From NCBI GenBank assembly GCA_902477755.1, contig CABSIK010000018.1:1-35467 (forward strand): a stretch of DNA of 35,467 bases, given 5' to 3'. The translations under genes and the position numbers were made by a program. Under the pieces are notes generated by a model that was not told where the DNA came from, ran no database searches, and saw only the letters and a list, made by a program, of their open reading frames with translations. Source of the DNA: an uncultured Clostridia bacterium. Its GTDB lineage: Bacteria > Bacillota > Clostridia > Lachnospirales > Anaerotignaceae. Within the stretch, counting starts at the first letter, position 1; every line of letters begins with the position of its first letter. This document shows positions 16,018 through 24,332 of this stretch, one piece after another.

Positions 16018-16557
16018 ATGTCAAAATTTTGTAACCATTGCGGTGCTTCTGTAGGAGAGGATGATCGGTTCTGTACCGTCTGCGGCAAGCCCATCACAGT
16101 GGAGAGCGCGGCAGAGCAGCCCAAAGCATCCCATGAAGAAAATCATAAGCAAGCGGAATTGGACAGGGAACCCATCACTGTGGGCGGCTATCTGATTATG
16201 TTTCTGGTTATGTGTATTCCAGTGGTGAATCTGGTGGTGCTGCTTTTGTGGGCGTTTGGAAAAAACGGCAATGTGAACCGTCGGAATTTCTCACGGGCAG
16301 CCCTTATTTATATTGCCATCGGCATTGTATTGTCCATCAGTGCGGCATTGTTTTTTGTCGGTATTTTCGCAAACGCAGTACAGTATCAGTATCACAACTA
16401 TGAGCATTACGGCAATCCTTATATGAATGACTGGGAATACTACGATGAATATGAATATCTGCCAGACAGTACAGATGATTTCATGTATTCCATCACCGAA
16501 GGTGAGGCACCTGTGGAAGATTTGGAGCTGTACGGTATTACCATTTCCGGCGTATGA
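16018..16557 (+). CDS. Zinc-ribbon membrane protein of unknown function
   Basis: A 179-residue protein. Residues 5-23 form an N-terminal zinc ribbon with two CxxC pairs (CNHCG and CTVCGKPI). After a charged linker come two membrane spans (about 58-80 and 95-118). The C-terminal tail is very rich in Tyr, Asp and Glu (for example DWEYYDEYEYLPDSTDD). Many Clostridia encode such zinc-ribbon plus membrane-helix proteins, with no settled role. GGGGGAGAAG before the ATG at 16018 supports the start. The lonB gene follows after 48 bases and may share the transcript. Confidence 0.75.
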   Translation: MSKFCNHCGASVGEDDRFCTVCGKPITVESAAEQPKASHEENHKQAELDREPITVGGYLIMFLVMCIPVVNLVVLLLWAFGKNGNVNRRNFSRAALIYIAIGIVLSISAALFFVGIFANAVQYQYHNYEHYGNPYMNDWEYYDEYEYLPDSTDDFMYSITEGEAPVEDLELYGITISGV

Positions 16558-16605
16558 AAGAAAACCATTCGGCACATACTACCTCCATAAAAAGGAGGCG
16601 TGGAT

Positions 16606-18270
16606 GTGAGCGGATGGTTTTTATTTTTTGCACAGATGTTATTTTTCCTGTTGGGGGCGTGGTATTTCCTGCGGAGCGGCTCCAGACGGAAAGGCGGGCG
16701 GGACAGCATTTCCATGGAGGAGAACGAACGGGAAATGGAAAAACTGGATGCCATGCGGCAGGTGGGACTGACAGAACCGCTGACGGAACAGACCCGTCCC
16801 AAGTCCTTGGGTGAAATCGTTGGGCAGGAGCGGGGCATCCGTGCTCTCAGGGCGGCTCTTTGCGGCCCAAATCCCCAGCATATCATCATTTACGGCCCTC
16901 CAGGCGTAGGCAAAACGGCGGCGGCAAGACTAGTGCTGGAGGAGGCCAAAGGACGGCGAAATTCCCCTTTTTCCGAAAAGGCAAAATTTGTGGAGGTGGA
17001 CGCTACCACATTGCAGTTTGACGAGCGCAGCATTGCCGACCCTCTTTTGGGCTCTGTCCATGACCCTATTTATCAGGGGGCAGGGGCTTTCGGACAGATG
17101 GGGATTCCACGTCCCCAGCCTGGCGCTGTCAGCGAAGCCAACGGCGGCGTGCTGTTCATCGACGAAATCGGAGAACTCCATCCCATCCAGATGAACCGCC
17201 TGCTGAAGGTGCTGGAAGATCGTGTGGCAAAGTTCCAGAGCAGTTATTACAGTCGGGAAAATAAGCGGATTCCGCCTTATATCCATGAGATTTTCCAGAA
17301 TGGTATTCCGGCGGATTTTCGCCTCATTGGCGCCACCACCAGAAATCCTTCGGAATTGCCGGCGGCACTGCGTTCCAGATGTACAGAGATTTTCTTTGAC
17401 GGTCTGCGCCCCGAAGCCGTGGAACAGATTGCCGCGGACAGCATGGAACGGGTGGGGCTTCAGTACGAAGATGGTCTTTGCGGCAAAATCGCTCTTTATG
17501 CCGGCGGCGGCAGAGATACGGTGCGGCTGGTGCAGTCCTTAGCCTCTCTGGCGGAAATGAAGGGGCGCAACTGGGTCGGCAGTGCCGACTTGGAATGGGT
17601 AGCGGAAGCAGGCCATTATCAGCCTTATCCACGCCAGAAAGTGACGGCTGTACCCCGTGTGGGTGTTGTGAATGGTCTGGCTGTCACAGGCGGTATGGGC
17701 GGCGCTGTGCTGACGGTGGAAGTGAAGATGGCGAAAAGCACAGCACCTCATTTGCAGGTGACGGGCATTGTGGAGGAAGAAGAAATCCGCAGCCCCCATG
17801 GCGTCAGCAAAAGAAAAAGCAATGCACGCAGTTCCGCGGAAAATGTGCTGACGGTGCTGGAAGGCTTTGGTTTTGACCGAAATCAGTATGCCGTCCATAT
17901 CAATTTTCCCGGTGGTATGCCTGTAGATGGCCCTTCGGCAGGGACAGCCATGTTTCTGGCGGCATATTCCGCTTTTACGGGAGCGGCGGTGCCGGGAAAT
18001 GTGGCGCTGACAGGAGAAATTTCCCTGACAGGGAACATACTGCCTGTGGGCGGTGTCACGGAGAAATTGCAGGCGGCAGAAGAAGCCGGCGTGACCCGTG
18101 CCTACATCCCCAAGGCAAATTGGCAGGGAAGATATGAACGATTGGGATTGGAAGCGGTTCCTGTGGAAGAAATCAGTGAACTTTTGGAAATGGTCTTTGC
18201 CAAGAAAGAAGAAAAGCAGACAGGCATGCCCCAAAGAGGGATTTTGACAGCAGAAGGACTGCAAAAATAA
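16606..18270 (+). CDS. lonB: ATP-dependent protease LonB (sporulation type)
   Basis: A 554-residue membrane-anchored Lon-like protease. It has an N-terminal membrane helix (about 4-22), then the AAA+ domain with Walker A YGPPGVGKTAAARL, Walker B FIDEIGEL and the arginine-finger region AALRSRCTEIFFDGL. The C-terminal S16 protease domain has catalytic S444 (GPSAGT) and K487, 43 residues apart as in Lon. It lacks the long LonA N-domain and closely resembles Bacillus LonB, expressed in the forespore, which is why a spore former is inferred. GTG 16606 is preferred over GTG 16600 because AAAGGAGG ends at 16598, leaving seven bases. In Bacillus lonB is directly upstream of lonA; here an opposite-strand gene intervenes. 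Confidence 0.93.
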   Translation: MSGWFLFFAQMLFFLLGAWYFLRSGSRRKGGRDSISMEENEREMEKLDAMRQVGLTEPLTEQTRPKSLGEIVGQERGIRALRAALCGPNPQHIIIYGPPGVGKTAAARLVLEEAKGRRNSPFSEKAKFVEVDATTLQFDERSIADPLLGSVHDPIYQGAGAFGQMGIPRPQPGAVSEANGGVLFIDEIGELHPIQMNRLLKVLEDRVAKFQSSYYSRENKRIPPYIHEIFQNGIPADFRLIGATTRNPSELPAALRSRCTEIFFDGLRPEAVEQIAADSMERVGLQYEDGLCGKIALYAGGGRDTVRLVQSLASLAEMKGRNWVGSADLEWVAEAGHYQPYPRQKVTAVPRVGVVNGLAVTGGMGGAVLTVEVKMAKSTAPHLQVTGIVEEEEIRSPHGVSKRKSNARSSAENVLTVLEGFGFDRNQYAVHINFPGGMPVDGPSAGTAMFLAAYSAFTGAAVPGNVALTGEISLTGNILPVGGVTEKLQAAEEAGVTRAYIPKANWQGRYERLGLEAVPVEEISELLEMVFAKKEEKQTGMPQRGILTAEGLQK

Positions 18271-18271
18271 A

Positions 18272-18305
18272 AAAAGGCGTGAGATCTAAGGATTTCACGC
18301 CTTTT
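18272..18305. terminator. Bidirectional terminator between lonB and the DUF554 gene
   Basis: AAAAGGCGTGAGATC at 18272-18286 pairs with 18291-18305 (one G-U) around a four-base loop; A-run and T-run flanks let it serve both strands. Confidence 0.88.
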
Positions 18306-18315
18306 GTATGTTCTG

Positions 18316-19041
18316 TTATGCCCCGAAGGGAAGCAATGCCCAAATGACTGCAATGACGATGGTGGGAAGCATATTGGCAACCTTGAATTTTTTCTCCCAA
18401 ACCAGATTGACACCCACGCAGAAGATGAGCATGGAACCGGTGAGGGATAAGTTTGCCAAAGCCTGTTCTGTCATCCATGGTGCGATGAAACGTGACAGGA
18501 TGGTGATGCATCCCTGAAAAATTGCCACAGGGATGGCAGAGAAAATACAGCCCTTCCCCATGGATGTGGTCATGACCATAACGATGATTAAGTCTAAGAC
18601 CGCTTTTGCCGCCAATACGGAGTAATCCCCGGCGATGCCGTCCTGAATGGCACCCACCACTGCCATAGCCCCGATGCATACCGTCAGGGAGGTATTTACA
18701 AAGCCGTCTACAAATTTTGTATCACGATCGTTTTTGGTCTTTTCCTTCAGCCACTCACCAAAGTGCTCCAGATGTTTTTCAATATTCAGCAGTTCCCCGA
18801 TAAAAGAACCAATGGCGAAGGAACCGATGATCATCATGGTGCCGCCGCTGGTGAGGCCTGATTCTGTGACAGTCATCATTTTTTCAATGGCGCCGCCGAT
18901 GCCCAGAAAAATGACACAAAGCCCTGTAGCTGCCATGATGGTTTCCTGTAATCTGACTTTCATGGCTTTACCGCAAAGCATCCCCAGAAAGCCGCCCAAT
19001 AATATGCCTGCAACATTGATGAGTGTTCCCAATCCGATCAT
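18316..19041 (-). CDS. DUF554 family membrane protein (YdfK/YqgA-like)
   Basis: A 241-residue integral membrane protein with about seven hydrophobic segments. It opens MIGLGTLINVAGILLGGFLG and contains GGTMMIIGSFAIGSFIGELLNIE and SLTVCIGAMAVVGAIQDG, characteristic of DUF554. The function of the family is not established; a transport role has been suggested from topology. CAGGAGG precedes the ATG. It lies on the opposite strand between lonB and lonA, with its own promoter and a terminator shared with lonB, so it looks like a single-gene insertion into the ancestral lonB-lonA-engB order. Confidence 0.9.
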   Translation of the reverse strand: MIGLGTLINVAGILLGGFLGMLCGKAMKVRLQETIMAATGLCVIFLGIGGAIEKMMTVTESGLTSGGTMMIIGSFAIGSFIGELLNIEKHLEHFGEWLKEKTKNDRDTKFVDGFVNTSLTVCIGAMAVVGAIQDGIAGDYSVLAAKAVLDLIIVMVMTTSMGKGCIFSAIPVAIFQGCITILSRFIAPWMTEQALANLSLTGSMLIFCVGVNLVWEKKFKVANMLPTIVIAVIWALLPFGA

Positions 19042-19101
19042 TTGTGTTTCCTCCTGTTTTTCTCATAAGAACCATTTTTCTTTTGTGTTGAATCGGTTTT
19101 T

Positions 19102-19130
19102 ATTTTAGATGGAAAACATAGGGATGTCAA
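19102..19130 (-). promoter_or_regulatory. SigA promoter of the DUF554 gene
   Basis: Minus strand: TTGACA (19125-19130), a 17-base spacer and TAAAAT (19102-19107). Confidence 0.82.
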
Positions 19131-19193
19131 TGAGGGAAGGACGGAAAAGCCGGAAATATGCCGGAAGAATATAACCTTGTTCATTAGTAGGAA

Positions 19194-19222
19194 TTGACCG
19201 AAAGCCAGTTCTGTTGTATAAT
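19194..19222 (+). promoter_or_regulatory. SigA promoter of lonA-engB
   Basis: TTGACC (19194-19199), a 17-base spacer and a consensus TATAAT (19217-19222). No CtsR heptad repeat or CIRCE element is visible, so classical heat-shock repression is not indicated. Confidence 0.85.
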
Positions 19223-19279
19223 AACTTGATTAGGCAAAAGAGCCTGTGAGTAAAAGCCTATGAGATAGAGGTGAAATAG

Positions 19280-21625
19280 ATGATAGAAACAAAAGAGAGA
19301 ATACAATTACCCATGATGGCCTTAAGAGGCCTGACGGTATTTCCCAATATGGCAATCAGCTTTCCGGTAGGCAGACAGAAATCTCTGGATGCACTGGAAG
19401 CGGCGGATGAAGGCGACAAGCGCATTTTCCTGGTGGCACAGCGTGACCCCGAGGACGCCAGTCCTGAGCAGATGGGGCTCTATGAATACGGTACTGTGGC
19501 TACCATCAAACAGATTTTGAAGCTTCCCGGCAACATGACCCATGTCATTGTGGAAGGTGTTATCCGTGGCAGACTGGAAACCATTCAGCATAAACGCAAA
19601 TGTGAGTATGCGGAAATCACTACCATTGCTCAGGATTTCCCGGAACTGCCGGAGGTACATACAGCGGCGGAAATGCGTATCGCACAGGATTTATATGAAG
19701 AATACGCAAAGTTTGTGCCCAATACCACAGCGGTGGATTTGCTGCCCAATGTGCTGGCGGCAGGCAAGCCCGGCAAACTGGCGGACGTCATTGGCGCAGG
19801 GCTGGAAATTTCCTTTGACCGGAAGCAGAAGATTCTGGAAATCTTGAATCCTTACGACCGTTTGCAGGCAGTCATGGAAATCATGCGTTATGAACAGCAG
19901 GTGCTGCGCATCAAACGGGAAATTGAAGGAAAAACAAAAGAAGCCATCGACAAAAACCAGCGGGAATATTTCCTCAGAGAAGAATTGAAAGTCATTCAGG
20001 AAGAACTGGGGGATAAAGACGGCATCGGCGCTGACGCTGCGGAATTTCGCCGTCGTCTGGAGGAAAAGAACCCTCCCGAAGAAGTGCGGAAAACTGTGGA
20101 GAAGGAAATCGACCGTATGATGAAGATTCCTGTGACTTCTCCCGAATCCAACGTGTCCCGCAGTTATATCGACACATTATTGAACCTGCCTTGGAATGAA
20201 ATGACCGAAGAAACCTTCGATTTGAAACAGGCGGCAGAAATTTTGGACGAAGACCATTACGGTCTGGAAAAAGTGAAAGAACGCATTTTGGAATATCTGG
20301 CGGTACGGAAAAACGCCCCCGAGGAAAAAGCCACCATCCTTTGTCTGGTGGGCCCTCCTGGTGTGGGCAAAACATCCATTGCCCGTTCTGTGGCAAAGGC
20401 ACTGAACCGGAAATATGTGCGCATGTCTTTGGGCGGCGTGAAAGACGAAGCGGAAATCCGTGGTCATCGCAGAACATACATCGGCGCTATGCCCGGGCGC
20501 ATCATGAACGCCATGAAGCAGGTAGGCACCATCAATCCACTTATGCTGCTGGATGAAGTGGACAAGCTGGGGGTATCCTATAACGGCGACCCGGCGGCGG
20601 CACTGCTGGAAGTGCTGGACGGGGAACAGAATTTTACATTCCGCGACCATTATGTGGAAATGCCCTATGACCTGTCTAAGGTACTGTTCATGTGTACCGC
20701 AAACAGTCTGGAACCCATTCCTGGCCCTCTCCGTGACAGAATGGAAATCATCCAGCTGGGCAGCTATACAGCAACGGAAAAACAGCATATTGCAACAGAA
20801 CATCTGGTGAAAAAACAGATGAAACGCCACGGACTCAAGGGCAGTCAGCTGAAGATTCGTCCCGAAGCTGTGGAAATGATTATTGACGGTTATACCAGAG
20901 AAGCTGGTGTCCGTCAGCTGGAACGCACCATCGGTCAGGTATGCCGGAAGGCCGTGAAAGCCATCATCAGCGGCGAAAAGAAATCCATGACTGTTACAGC
21001 GAAAAATCTGGAAGAAATTCTGGGCAAGCCTAGATTTACAGAAGACCGCATTTATGAGGAACCTCAGGTGGGTATCGTTCGTGGGCTGGCGTGGACAGCC
21101 GTAGGCGGCACCACCCTTTCCGTGGAAGTGAATAACATGCCTGGTGACGGCAAATTCCGTTTGACCGGTAATCTGGGGAAAGTGATGAAGGAATCCGCGG
21201 AAGCGGCTATCAGCTACATTCGCTCTCAGAGTGACCGTTTCAAAGTGGAACCAGATTTCTATAAAAAACAAGACCTGCATATCCACATTCCCGAAGGGGC
21301 AACCCCTAAGGACGGCCCTTCTGCTGGCATTACCATGACCACCGCTATGCTTTCCGCTCTGACAGGGGCGAAAGTGCGGAACGATGTGGCAATGACCGGT
21401 GAAGTGACCATCCGCGGTCGTGTCCTTGCCATCGGCGGTTTGCAGGAAAAAGTGCTGGCGGCGAAAAAAGCCGGCGTAAAAACGGTCATTCTGCCGAAAC
21501 AGAATGAAAAAGATTTGCAGGAAATTTCTGATGAAATCAAAGAAGGGCTGGAATTTATTCTGGCAAAAGAAATGGACGATGTGCTGAAACATGCACTGGC
21601 GAAAGGGGAAAGCGTATGGAAGTAA
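19280..21625 (+). CDS. lon: ATP-dependent protease La (LonA)
   Basis: A 781-residue cytosolic AAA+ protease that degrades misfolded and regulatory proteins. The N-terminal LON substrate domain (about 8-200, starting LPMMALRGLTVFPNM) is followed by a coiled coil, Walker A GPPGVGKTS at 358-366, Walker B LMLLDEVDKLG, and the S16 domain with catalytic S681 (KDGPSAGI) and K724. Length and spacing match E. coli and Bacillus Lon. GAGGTGA lies ahead of ATG 19280. The stop overlaps the engB start by ten bases, so the two are coupled. Confidence 0.97.
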   Translation: MIETKERIQLPMMALRGLTVFPNMAISFPVGRQKSLDALEAADEGDKRIFLVAQRDPEDASPEQMGLYEYGTVATIKQILKLPGNMTHVIVEGVIRGRLETIQHKRKCEYAEITTIAQDFPELPEVHTAAEMRIAQDLYEEYAKFVPNTTAVDLLPNVLAAGKPGKLADVIGAGLEISFDRKQKILEILNPYDRLQAVMEIMRYEQQVLRIKREIEGKTKEAIDKNQREYFLREELKVIQEELGDKDGIGADAAEFRRRLEEKNPPEEVRKTVEKEIDRMMKIPVTSPESNVSRSYIDTLLNLPWNEMTEETFDLKQAAEILDEDHYGLEKVKERILEYLAVRKNAPEEKATILCLVGPPGVGKTSIARSVAKALNRKYVRMSLGGVKDEAEIRGHRRTYIGAMPGRIMNAMKQVGTINPLMLLDEVDKLGVSYNGDPAAALLEVLDGEQNFTFRDHYVEMPYDLSKVLFMCTANSLEPIPGPLRDRMEIIQLGSYTATEKQHIATEHLVKKQMKRHGLKGSQLKIRPEAVEMIIDGYTREAGVRQLERTIGQVCRKAVKAIISGEKKSMTVTAKNLEEILGKPRFTEDRIYEEPQVGIVRGLAWTAVGGTTLSVEVNNMPGDGKFRLTGNLGKVMKESAEAAISYIRSQSDRFKVEPDFYKKQDLHIHIPEGATPKDGPSAGITMTTAMLSALTGAKVRNDVAMTGEVTIRGRVLAIGGLQEKVLAAKKAGVKTVILPKQNEKDLQEISDEIKEGLEFILAKEMDDVLKHALAKGESVWK

Positions 21626-22200
21626 AACAGTCATCACTGGCAGCAGTGGGAACGAAATTCTCCCAGTATCCCACCGACGGCAAGGTGGAAATTGCCTTTG
21701 CAGGCAAATCCAACGTAGGCAAATCCACGCTCATCAATGCCATGCTGGGCAGAAAAGCCTTGGCTCGTACCAGCTCCCAGCCCGGCAAAACAAGAACCAT
21801 CAATTTTTATGATGTCAACGACTGCATGTATGTGGTAGACTTGCCCGGCTACGGCTACGCAAAGGCGCCGAAAACGGAAATCGCCAAATGGGGCATGATG
21901 ATTGAGGAATATCTCCAGAAACGGGAAGAACTCCGTGCCATCATCCTTCTTATTGACATTCGCCATGAGCCCGGCAAAAACGACATTATGATGTATGACT
22001 GGCTGAAACATTACGGTTATGACATCATCATTGCCGCTACCAAATCCGATAAAATCAACCGCAGCCAAATCCAGAAACATCTTTCTGTGATTCGTAAGAC
22101 ATTGGGTCTGGGGCAGAACGATGTACTCATTCCTTTCAGCGGCGAAAAGAAAACAGGCGTACAGGAACTTTGGGCGGAAATTGAACGGTTTTTAGACTAA
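21616..22200 (+). CDS. engB: Ribosome biogenesis GTPase EngB (YsxC/YihA)
   Basis: A 194-residue GTPase needed for late assembly of the 50S subunit. G1 is GKSNVGKST at 30-38, the G2 region is SSQPGKTRT, G3 is DLPGYGYAKAP and G4 is TKSDK. It begins inside the end of lonA, with AAAGGGG as ribosome binding site within the lonA coding sequence. The lonA-engB pairing is conserved in Bacillus and many Clostridia. Standard length and complete. Confidence 0.96.
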   Translation: MEVKQSSLAAVGTKFSQYPTDGKVEIAFAGKSNVGKSTLINAMLGRKALARTSSQPGKTRTINFYDVNDCMYVVDLPGYGYAKAPKTEIAKWGMMIEEYLQKREELRAIILLIDIRHEPGKNDIMMYDWLKHYGYDIIIAATKSDKINRSQIQKHLSVIRKTLGLGQNDVLIPFSGEKKTGVQELWAEIERFLD

Positions 22201-22223
22201 AAACAATTTATGAAACATCTGAT

Positions 22224-22264
22224 AGCTGGAATCCCTGGGGGGTTCCGGCTTTCTTTGTTTTTTT
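22224..22264 (+). terminator. Intrinsic terminator after engB
   Basis: A 12-bp stem (22224-22235 with 22239-22250, two G-U pairs) with a three-base loop, followed by a T-rich tract. Confidence 0.85.
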
Positions 22265-22375
22265 CACCAGTCTTTTAAGATTTGTTTAAGGTTGCAAAAA
22301 GTTGAAGAAAAAATGAAATTATCATCGTTTTAGAATATGAAAAGAAAATAAACAGAAGAAAAAGGGGGTGAGCGT

Positions 22376-22909
22376 ATCGACAGGGCAAAGAAAATCGCCA
22401 TACTGCTCAGCGATTATCAAAATTTGATATTTTCCCTCTGCTATCAAATGACGCAGAATTATTTTGAAGCGGAGGACTTGGCACAGGAAACATTTGTGGC
22501 GGCCTATGAGCATCTGGATTCTTTTGACGGCCAGCACGAAAAAGCGTGGCTATGCCGCATTGCCATGAATAAATGTCTGGATTTCCAGAGGAAAAACCGT
22601 CGGGGCGCCATCCCACAGGACGAAAATGTCTTTCTTTCTCTGGCAGACAGAGAGAATGTGGAAAACAAAGTGCTGGCAGAGGAAGTGCAGACAGAACTCA
22701 GGCGAGCCTGTGAAAGTTTGAAGCCGCCTTATCAGGAAATTGCTGTGGCGTATTTCTGTCAGGAAAAAAGCCCCGAGGAGATTGCCGCAGAGCAGAACAA
22801 GAACATCAAAACGGTGCAGACACAGATTTACCGTGCCCGTGCCAGATTACAGAAAATATACGGAAAGGAGCAGATGCCATGGGACAGCCTTTCACAGAGG
22901 AACAATTAG
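22376..22909 (+). CDS. ECF-type RNA polymerase sigma factor, start codon unusual
   Basis: Sigma region 2 reads YQNLIFSLCYQMTQNYFEAEDLAQETFVAAYEHL and region 4 SPEEIAAEQNKNIKTVQTQIYRARARLQ, a clear ECF sigma factor that would recruit RNA polymerase to envelope- or stress-type promoters. The conserved region 2 begins upstream of the first canonical start (TTG 22424), and the frame is open from 22352 with no ATG, GTG or TTG before that. AAAGGGGGTGAG at 22361-22372 is an excellent ribosome binding site, and the triplet at the right distance is ATC at 22376, giving 177 residues. Starts at CTG 22403 or TTG 22424 would cut into the domain and lack a site. The end overlaps the anti-sigma gene by 31 bases. 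Confidence 0.82.
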   Translation: MDRAKKIAILLSDYQNLIFSLCYQMTQNYFEAEDLAQETFVAAYEHLDSFDGQHEKAWLCRIAMNKCLDFQRKNRRGAIPQDENVFLSLADRENVENKVLAEEVQTELRRACESLKPPYQEIAVAYFCQEKSPEEIAAEQNKNIKTVQTQIYRARARLQKIYGKEQMPWDSLSQRNN

Positions 22910-23295
22910 AACAAATGATTATGCAACTGGAGCAGGGTGGTCTGCTGCAGGCGCCGCCGTCACTGGAACGGGGTGTTATGGAGAAAATCGCCAGACTGGA
23001 GGAAGAAAATCAGGCAGATATCCGGTTTTCTTCTAAAACGAAACGGATTTTTTATCAATTGAAAATTGGCGCGGCAATGGCGGCGTCTTTGGTGCTGCTG
23101 GCACTGCCCATGGGACATGGCTCCTATGAGGAATCTCCTTACGGCAAGGCACAGCAGATGGTGCAGGAGGAAGAAGAAAAGGAGAGCCTGCTGGATTATA
23201 TGGAGCAGGGGACGAAAATCCTCAGCGATGGCGTCACGGGCTTTTCCGAGTTTGCAATGAAACAGATTACGGAGGTATTTGATTATGGCAAATAA
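22879..23295 (+). CDS. Probable membrane-bound anti-sigma factor
   Basis: A 138-residue single-span protein. The N-terminal 65 residues are acidic and helical (EEQLEQMIMQLEQGG and LERGVMEKIARLEEE), followed by one membrane span (about 67-85, IGAAMAASLVLLALPMG) and an extracytoplasmic part. This topology and the 31-base overlap with the sigma gene are typical of anti-sigma factors. It lacks the H-x3-C-x2-C zinc motif of ZAS-type anti-sigmas. The role is inferred from topology and position; sequence alone would not place it in a family. Confidence 0.65.
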   Translation: MGQPFTEEQLEQMIMQLEQGGLLQAPPSLERGVMEKIARLEEENQADIRFSSKTKRIFYQLKIGAAMAASLVLLALPMGHGSYEESPYGKAQQMVQEEEEKESLLDYMEQGTKILSDGVTGFSEFAMKQITEVFDYGK

Positions 23296-23824
23296 GAAAA
23301 ACGGATTTTGGACATTTATATTTTCATTAATCCCCGGCGCAGGGGAAATGTATATGGGCTTTTTCAAGCAGGGCTTGAGCCTCATGGGGCTGTGTGCCGT
23401 TGTCACCATTGTGGCATCTTTTCTGGGCATAGAGGAATTGGTCATGGTGCTGCCCTTGGTCTGGTTTTACAGCTTTTTCCATGTGCATCACCTGCGGAGT
23501 CTGCCGCCGGAAGAATTCCATGCGCTGGAAGATAAGATTCTGTTCTTCGATGACCATGATTTTCAGCTGGGCACATTGACAGAAAACCGGAAGAAAGCCC
23601 TTGCGGTGGTGCTGGTGGTGGTTGGCATCATCCTGCTGTGGAACAGTGTCATGTCTATGTTCCATTGGATTTTGCCGGACTTCATTGGCGAGATTTTGTG
23701 GAGATTGGAAAACCTGCTGCCTCGCTTGGCCATTGCAGTCCTGATTCTTTATGCAGGTATGCGGATGCTTCGTGGAACACCAGTGAAAAAACAAGATGCG
23801 GAGGACGAAGACGAGGAGGTGTAA
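23285..23824 (+). CDS. Membrane protein of the sigma operon, TM2-like N-terminus
   Basis: A 179-residue protein with about four membrane spans and an acidic tail (KKQDAEDEDEEV). The first segment, FSLIPGAGEMYMGFFKQGLSLMG, resembles the TM2 domain pattern in which a PGxGxxYxG turn joins two helices. ATG 23285 is chosen for GGAGG at 23271-23275; it overlaps the end of the anti-sigma gene. A function in envelope stress is inferred only from the operon. Confidence 0.7.
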   Translation: MANKKNGFWTFIFSLIPGAGEMYMGFFKQGLSLMGLCAVVTIVASFLGIEELVMVLPLVWFYSFFHVHHLRSLPPEEFHALEDKILFFDDHDFQLGTLTENRKKALAVVLVVVGIILLWNSVMSMFHWILPDFIGEILWRLENLLPRLAIAVLILYAGMRMLRGTPVKKQDAEDEDEEV

Positions 23825-23827
23825 GAG

Positions 23828-24130
23828 ATGGCAACACGTCGGATTGGTTCTGTTACGCTGGGCGGCTCTCTGGTAGTATTCGGTATCCTCTTTCTGGTGC
23901 ATACCTTCTGGGATGGTCTGTCCTATGGTCTCATCCTGCGGTTCTGGCCGCTGCTGCTGATTTCTCTGGGAGCAGAAACCCTCCTGAGCCTGCGGCAGTC
24001 AGAAACCAAGTGGGTCTATGACAAAGGTGCTATTGTGATGATGATTCTCCTTGGACTTTTTGCCATGATGATGGCAGCAGCTCAGTTTACGCTGGAAGCA
24101 TGGGAAGCATGGGGATATTTGAACTGGTAA
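23828..24130 (+). CDS. Small LiaF/LiaI-like transmembrane protein
   Basis: A 100-residue membrane protein with three hydrophobic segments: GGSLVVFGILFLVHTF, FWPLLLISLGAETLL and IVMMILLGLFAMMMAAA. The tandem short-helix pattern with FWPLLLI resembles the LiaI-LiaF-like transmembrane region (DUF5668) found in cell-envelope stress proteins. Last gene of the sigma operon, three bases after its neighbour, with GACGAGGAGGTG as ribosome binding site. Precise role unknown. Confidence 0.68.
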   Translation: MATRRIGSVTLGGSLVVFGILFLVHTFWDGLSYGLILRFWPLLLISLGAETLLSLRQSETKWVYDKGAIVMMILLGLFAMMMAAAQFTLEAWEAWGYLNW

Positions 24131-24138
24131 TATAAAAA

Positions 24139-24174
24139 GAAAAACACGGGTGTATGCCCGTGTTTTTCTTTTTT
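24139..24174 (+). terminator. Intrinsic terminator of the sigma factor operon
   Basis: GAAAAACACGGG (24139-24150) pairs exactly with CCCGTGTTTTTC (24157-24168) around a six-base loop and is followed by a T-run. Confidence 0.9.
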
Positions 24175-24209
24175 GCGCAAAATCTTACATTTCTTTGAAA
24201 AACCTAGAA

Positions 24210-24235
24210 AGATTCTCTGTATTTTCGGAGAATCT
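24210..24235. promoter_or_regulatory. Inverted repeat just upstream of the degV promoter
   Basis: AGATTCTC at 24210-24217 and its complement GAGAATCT at 24228-24235, ending two bases before the -35 box. It could be an operator; no regulator is identified. Confidence 0.35.
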
Positions 24236-24236
24236 A

Positions 24237-24264
24237 TTGACGTAGTTTTTGAAACCATTATAAT
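24237..24264 (+). promoter_or_regulatory. SigA promoter of degV
   Basis: TTGACG (24237-24242), a 16-base spacer and a consensus TATAAT (24259-24264). Confidence 0.75.
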
Positions 24265-24332
24265 TAGAGTGAGATATATTTTTGAATGGTGTAAAAAACT
24301 GGTTTTATATAGAGATGAGGAGGGAAATCCCC

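Noticed and set aside
19131..19279. CtsR or CIRCE heat-shock operator before lonA
   Set aside because: Neither the GGTCAAA heptad pair nor the CIRCE inverted repeat is present.
22401..22616. TTG 22424 as the true start of the sigma factor
   Set aside because: It would remove the beginning of conserved region 2 and has no ribosome binding site, whereas a strong one lies 50 bases upstream.
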